From assembly GCF_900890425.1 (NCBI RefSeq), contig NZ_CAAHFG010000005.1:186001-250000 (forward strand): a stretch of 64,000 nt of DNA. Reading direction: 5' to 3'. Source of the DNA: Pontiella desulfatans. Lineage in GTDB: Bacteria > Verrucomicrobiota > Kiritimatiellia > Kiritimatiellales > Pontiellaceae. Shown here in pieces: positions 60,482 to 64,000 of this stretch. The stretch's first letter is position 1, and the number at the start of each line of letters is the position of its first letter. A model generated the notes under the pieces. It worked only from the letters and a program-made list of their open reading frames with translations. It searched no databases and had not been told where the DNA came from. Both the position numbers and the translations under genes were made by a program.

Positions 60482-61867
60482 ATGAAGATGAATAGAAAGC
60501 AGTTTGTTAAGGCCGGGGCCGCGGCCACCGTCGGGTTTCCGGCCATCGTGCGCGCCCAGGGGCTCAATGAAAAATTGCAGGTGGCCTTTGTGGCGGTTGG
60601 CGGGAAAGCCAAGACGCACACCAAGGAAGCCCATGCGCACGGGCTCCAGTGCGTGGCCTTCGCCGATGTTGACAAAAGAACGTGGGGCAGCGTGCACGAC
60701 AAGGAGGGGTGGGGCGGTGCGACCGGCTACACCGACTGGCGCGAAATGTTCCAGAAGCAGCGCAAGGACATCGATGTCGTCTTCGTGACCACGCCCGACC
60801 ATTCCCATTTTTCACCTAGCATGACCGCGGTTTCGATGGGCATCCATTGCTACACGGAAAAGCCGCTCACGTGGTCGGTGCGCGAGGCGCAACTGCTGAC
60901 CCAGGCGTATGGTGAGCAGAAAAATGTCGTGACCCAGATGGGGAACCATGGCCATGCCATGCAGGGGTGGCGCGTGGCCTATGAATTGGTGAAGGGTGGG
61001 GCCGTCGGCGAGGTGAAGGAATTCCACACCTGGACCAACCGGCCGATTTGGCCGCAGGGCGGAAACCGCCCCGGCTACACCTCGCCGGTTCCGGATTATC
61101 TAAACTGGGAGGCCTGGATCGGCGCGGCCCCGATGCGCCCGTTCGCCGCTCCGCAAGAAGGCGCCCACAAAGGCTATGGACCCTATCATCCATTCAACTG
61201 GCGCGGCTTCGTGGACTTTGGTTCCGGCGCCCTGGGCGATATGGCCTGCCACACGACCGATGGCATCTACGCCATCATGAATCCGGGCTATGCCGCAACC
61301 GCCGAGCCCCTGGAGATGAACGGTTCCATTGGCGACCAATATCCCGCCGGCATGGTGGTCAAGTGCACCTACCGGGCAACGGCCGAGCGCCCCGGCTTCG
61401 CAACCTATTGGTACGAAGGCCAGGACAAGAAGGGTCAACCCTACATGCCGGAAACCCCCGAGGAACTGAAGGAGGATGACGCCACCCTGCCGCGCACCGG
61501 AAACCTGATTGTCGGCACCAAGGGCAAAATGCTGGTTCAGGGCGACTACTGGAACAGCCCGCGCATCATTCCCGAAGCCAAGCGCCGCGAGTTCGGACGC
61601 CCGGAACAGCTGCTCGACCGTTCCCCCGGCCACCACGCGGAATTCTTCATGGCTTGCCGCGGCGAAAAACCGCGCGAATTCAGCCAGTCCAACTTTTCCT
61701 ATTCCGGGCCGATGACCGCCAATATCCAGCTCGGCAACCTCTGTGCCCGGGCCGGGAAAAAGCTCGTCCTCAATGAAGCCGGGGAAATCACCAGCGACCC
61801 GAAGATCAACGAGCTCGCCTGGCGCGAACCCCGCAAGGGCTGGGGGCCGCTGGAAAGCATCGTCTAG
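60482..61867 (+). CDS. Gfo/Idh/MocA-family oxidoreductase with Tat-like signal
   Basis: 461 residues. The N-terminus (MKMNRKQFVKAGAAATVGFPAIVRAQG) resembles a twin-arginine signal with a single Arg-Lys pair, so export is likely but not certain. The NAD(P)-binding fold begins 'LQVAFVAVGGKAKTH', and the family motif E126-K-P precedes the substrate domain. 'GALGDMACHTTDGIYAIMN' contains the catalytic-type Asp/His. Close relatives are the secreted dehydrogenases of Planctomycetes and Kiritimatiellota. The reaction is oxidation or isomerisation of a sugar or glycoside with a bound cofactor. Confidence 0.9.
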   Translation: MKMNRKQFVKAGAAATVGFPAIVRAQGLNEKLQVAFVAVGGKAKTHTKEAHAHGLQCVAFADVDKRTWGSVHDKEGWGGATGYTDWREMFQKQRKDIDVVFVTTPDHSHFSPSMTAVSMGIHCYTEKPLTWSVREAQLLTQAYGEQKNVVTQMGNHGHAMQGWRVAYELVKGGAVGEVKEFHTWTNRPIWPQGGNRPGYTSPVPDYLNWEAWIGAAPMRPFAAPQEGAHKGYGPYHPFNWRGFVDFGSGALGDMACHTTDGIYAIMNPGYAATAEPLEMNGSIGDQYPAGMVVKCTYRATAERPGFATYWYEGQDKKGQPYMPETPEELKEDDATLPRTGNLIVGTKGKMLVQGDYWNSPRIIPEAKRREFGRPEQLLDRSPGHHAEFFMACRGEKPREFSQSNFSYSGPMTANIQLGNLCARAGKKLVLNEAGEITSDPKINELAWREPRKGWGPLESIV

Positions 61868-61935
61868 CGGTTGTTGCTCCGGTAGGCAAGGGGGCTTTGG
61901 CCAAAGTGTTGCTTGAAGCTGTTGCTGAGATGCGA
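61864..61935 (-). pseudogene. C-terminal remnant of an AraC-family regulator
   Basis: Read on the minus strand the sequence encodes 'ASHLSNSFKQHFGQSPLAYR' followed by SNNR and a stop (CTA at 61864-61866 on the plus strand). This is the unmistakable last helix of an AraC/XylS DNA-binding domain. Everything upstream of that helix is gone; the sequence changes abruptly to a dehydratase gene on the other strand. Confidence 0.85.
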
Positions 61936-62728
61936 GGCGTGCGGCAAGCTGCTGGCCGAGCTGCGCGATGCGGCGGCCACGGTTCAGCGGGAACCGGTGC
62001 CGGTTTCCAAACTGCGGATCGGCTTGAAGTGCGGCGGATCCGATGCCTTTTCCGGACTGACGGCGAATGCGTTGGTCGGGGCGGCTTCGGACCGGTTGAT
62101 TGCGCGTGGCGGCTCGGCGGTGCTGACCGAAATCCCCGAGGCCTTCGGCGCCGAAACCATCCTGTTCAACCGCTGCGTGAACGAAGCGGTTTTCGACCGC
62201 GCGGTGGCGGTGGTGAACGATTTTAAAAACTATTTCATTTCGCATGGCGAACCCGTTGGCGAAAACCCGTCGCCGGGAAACAAGCAGGGCGGGATTAGCA
62301 CTCTGGAGGACAAATCGCTCGGGTGTGTGCAGAAGGGGGGCACGGCACCCTTGGCCGATGTGATTCGATACGGTGAACGAATCAAGAGCGATGGGCTGAC
62401 GCTGCTGGAAGGCCCGGGGAACGACATTGTTGCGGTCACGGCTTTGGCGGCGGCCGGTTGCCAGATGGTGCTCTTCACGACCGGCCGCGGAACGCCGCTG
62501 GGCGGGCCGGTGCCGGTGGTGAAGATTTCCTCGAACAGCGCGTTGGCGGAGCGGAAGAAAAACTGGACCGACTATAACGCCGGGGTGTTGCTGGAGGGCG
62601 CGGCGATGGATGACGTGGGCGATGCCTTCTTCGAGTATCTGGTGGATGTGGCGTCCGGCTTCAAAACCCGCAGCGAGGAAAATGGATACCGCGATTTTGC
62701 AATATGGAAACAGGGCGTGACGCTATAA
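61936..62728 (+). pseudogene. 5'-truncated altronate/galactarate dehydratase (UxaA/GarD C-terminal domain)
   Basis: The frame from about 61936 encodes the C-terminal two thirds of a UxaA-type dehydratase: 'LRIGLKCGGSDAFSGLTANAL', 'GGSAVLTEIPEAFGAE', 'GDNPSPGN'-like 'ENPSPGNKQGGISTLEDKSLG' and 'TTGRGTPLGGPVPVVKISSN'. An ATG at 61913 lies in frame, but in sequence belonging to the araC remnant on the other strand. The N-terminal SAF domain and the first part of the catalytic domain are missing. The whole gene would dehydrate altronate or galactarate in uronate breakdown. Confidence 0.85.
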
Positions 62729-62740
62729 CAGGAATGATTT

Positions 62741-62813
62741 GATGACCGCGAAGGCGCAAAGAAACAAAGATTTAAAGGCTTTGCGACTTAGCGCCTTTGC
62801 GGTCAAAAACAGT
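62741..62813. repeat. Inverted repeat with TGACCGCGAAGGCGC / GCGCCTTTGCGGTCA arms
   Basis: The two arms pair almost perfectly around an AAAGAAACAAAG core. It is another of the gene-flanking repeat types, directly upstream of the GH2 gene. Confidence 0.75.
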
Positions 62814-62828
62814 GCAGGTGATATTAAT

Positions 62829-64000
62829 ATGAAAAAATGGATGATTAGTTTAGTTGCCGGGCTGGCGGTTTCTCCTTTTGGAGCACCGGGTGCGGAGCGG
62901 ATTTATCTTTCGGGCCAGGGGCCGTCGGACGCGGTGGAGTGGGACTTCATCTGTTCCAAAGGCCGCAAGAGCGGGGAGTGGACGAAGATCCCGGTGCCGT
63001 CCAACTGGGAGCAGGCGGGGTTTGGCAATTATAACTATGGCCACGACGACCCCGCGACAAAACATGATGAGACCGGCACCTACCGCACCTCCTTCATGGT
63101 TCCCAAGGATTGGCAGGAAAAGCATGTGCGCCTGGTCTTTGAAGGTTCCATGTCGGAAACCTCGATCAAGATCAACGGCAAGAGCGTAGGGACTCCAAAC
63201 CTCGGGGGCTACCTGCCGTTCCGCTACATTCTGAATAAAAAATCCAATTTGAAATATGGTGGGGAAAACACACTCGAAGTATTGGTGAAGAAAAAACCGG
63301 AGAACAGCAGCCTCGACCAGGCGGAACGCAAGGGCGACTACTGGGTGTTCGGCGGCATCTACCGGCCGGTCTATCTGGAGGTGCAGCCGAAGGAATTTGT
63401 CAATCGCTTGGCGATTGATGCCAGGGCCGACGGCACGCTGCGCCTCGATGTTTTTCCCCAGGTGCAGCATGAGAGCCGGTTCTGGAAAAAATCGAAGGGT
63501 TACGTTGACGAGCTCGTCGCGCAAGTCCAGACGCTGGAAGGCGAAAATGTGGGCCAACCCATGACGGCGGAAATGCACAATGGCACCGGCCGGATTCGTT
63601 TAAACACCAAAATCAAAAACCCGAACCTTTGGTCGCCGGAATATCCGAATCTCTACCAGGTCAAGGTCACCCTGAAGAAGGACGGGGAAATCCTGTCGGA
63701 AAAAACGGAGCGCTTCGGCTTCCGGACATTCGAGCTCCGGCCTCGGGATGGCCTATATCTGAATGGAAAGAAAATCATGGTTCAAGGCGTGAACCGCAAT
63801 GTCTTTGATCCCCGGCATGGCCGCGCCGTGGATGCCGAAAAGGTTTGGAACGATGCCCGTGCGATCAAGGCGATGAATGCCAACCTGGTGCGTTCCCACA
63901 TGCCGCCGACGACGGAGTTCATGCGGGCCTGCGATGAGCTGGGCCTGATGGTGATCACCGAGCTGTGCAACTGGCACGATCCCTATATCGACACGCCGAT
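62829..64000 (+). CDS. Glycoside hydrolase family 2 enzyme, N-terminal part (runs off the window)
   Basis: The open frame begins at ATG 62829 and stays open to the window end (390 codons). It has a signal peptide (MKKWMISLVAGLAVSPFGA). The sugar-binding jelly-roll ('IPVPSNWEQAGFGNYNYG', 'RLVFEGSMSETSIKINGKSVG', 'YWVFGGIYRPVYLEV') is followed by an immunoglobulin-like domain. The barrel starts with 'GVNRNVFDPRHGRAV' and 'NANLVRSHMPPTTEFMRACDELGLMVITE'. This order is that of GH2 beta-galactosidases, glucuronidases and related enzymes. The catalytic Glu pair lies beyond the edge, so the subfamily is open. Confidence 0.9.
   Translation, partial: MKKWMISLVAGLAVSPFGAPGAERIYLSGQGPSDAVEWDFICSKGRKSGEWTKIPVPSNWEQAGFGNYNYGHDDPATKHDETGTYRTSFMVPKDWQEKHVRLVFEGSMSETSIKINGKSVGTPNLGGYLPFRYILNKKSNLKYGGENTLEVLVKKKPENSSLDQAERKGDYWVFGGIYRPVYLEVQPKEFVNRLAIDARADGTLRLDVFPQVQHESRFWKKSKGYVDELVAQVQTLEGENVGQPMTAEMHNGTGRIRLNTKIKNPNLWSPEYPNLYQVKVTLKKDGEILSEKTERFGFRTFELRPRDGLYLNGKKIMVQGVNRNVFDPRHGRAVDAEKVWNDARAIKAMNANLVRSHMPPTTEFMRACDELGLMVITELCNWHDPYIDTP

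Overview
The window looks like a chromosomal stretch from a marine or anaerobic, polysaccharide-degrading bacterium of the PVC group, most likely a Pontiella-like member of Kiritimatiellota. This assignment is inferred. It rests on the extreme density of S1 sulfatases (ten apparently functional ones and one remnant), GH94/GH78/GH5/GH2-type enzymes without SusC/SusD partners, Tat-type sulfatases and Gfo/Idh/MocA oxidoreductases, and abundant gene-flanking palindromic repeats.

Layout. 1-19.9 kb: a run of eight sulfatases, all on the plus strand, interrupted only by a UPF0175/DUF3368-type toxin-antitoxin pair (13.1-13.9 kb, minus strand). The first sulfatase is a 1521-residue fusion carrying two copies of a concanavalin-like domain and a right-handed beta-helix. 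19.9-21.1 kb: an IS110-family (bridge-recombinase type) insertion with a structured upstream non-coding region. 21.2-31.2 kb: a GH5-like glycosidase, a sialate-O-acetylesterase-like esterase, a lipoprotein, a GH94-type phosphorylase and a GH78-like glycosidase. Together with the sulfatases they would desulfate, deacetylate and cleave a sulfated (perhaps rhamnose-containing) polysaccharide outside the cytoplasm, then phosphorolyse oligosaccharides inside. 31.2-35.3 kb: a mobile-element scar with a transposase-like HTH protein, a nonsense-mutated AbiEi-like gene, a Fic protein with two tandem palindromic operators, a tyrosine integrase, and a 49-nt 3' fragment of a tRNA-Thr gene followed by its terminator (an attachment-site scar). 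35.7-38.2 kb: an IS21-family element with 50+ bp terminal repeats, plus a solo terminal repeat at 39.3 kb. 39.5-53.8 kb: a defence island on a type I restriction-modification frame in the unusual order hsdR, DUF3800, TPR protein, hsdS, AIPR, RNase-H-like protein, AAA ATPase, hsdM. Two genes are broken. The AIPR gene is split by an IS4-family element with a clean 11-bp target duplication, and hsdM carries a one-base frameshift near its start. 53.9-64 kb: a second carbohydrate locus with an esterase, a sulfatase remnant, an endonuclease/exonuclease/phosphatase-sulfatase fusion, an aldo/keto reductase, another sulfatase, a Gfo/Idh/MocA oxidoreductase, a deletion scar joining the tails of an araC-type gene and a uxaA-type dehydratase gene, and the start of a GH2 enzyme running off the end.

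The most unusual genome-wide signal is a set of short palindromic repeat families. They include a 15-bp TTCCAA-N3-TTGGAA palindrome and a GGTAGGG...CCCTACC-bounded element. They lie between genes and also inside coding sequences without breaking the frame: hsdM, hsdS, an esterase, a GH78-like enzyme, a sulfatase N-terminus and an RNase-H-like protein. This looks like coding tolerance of dispersing repeats and deserves a genome-wide survey.
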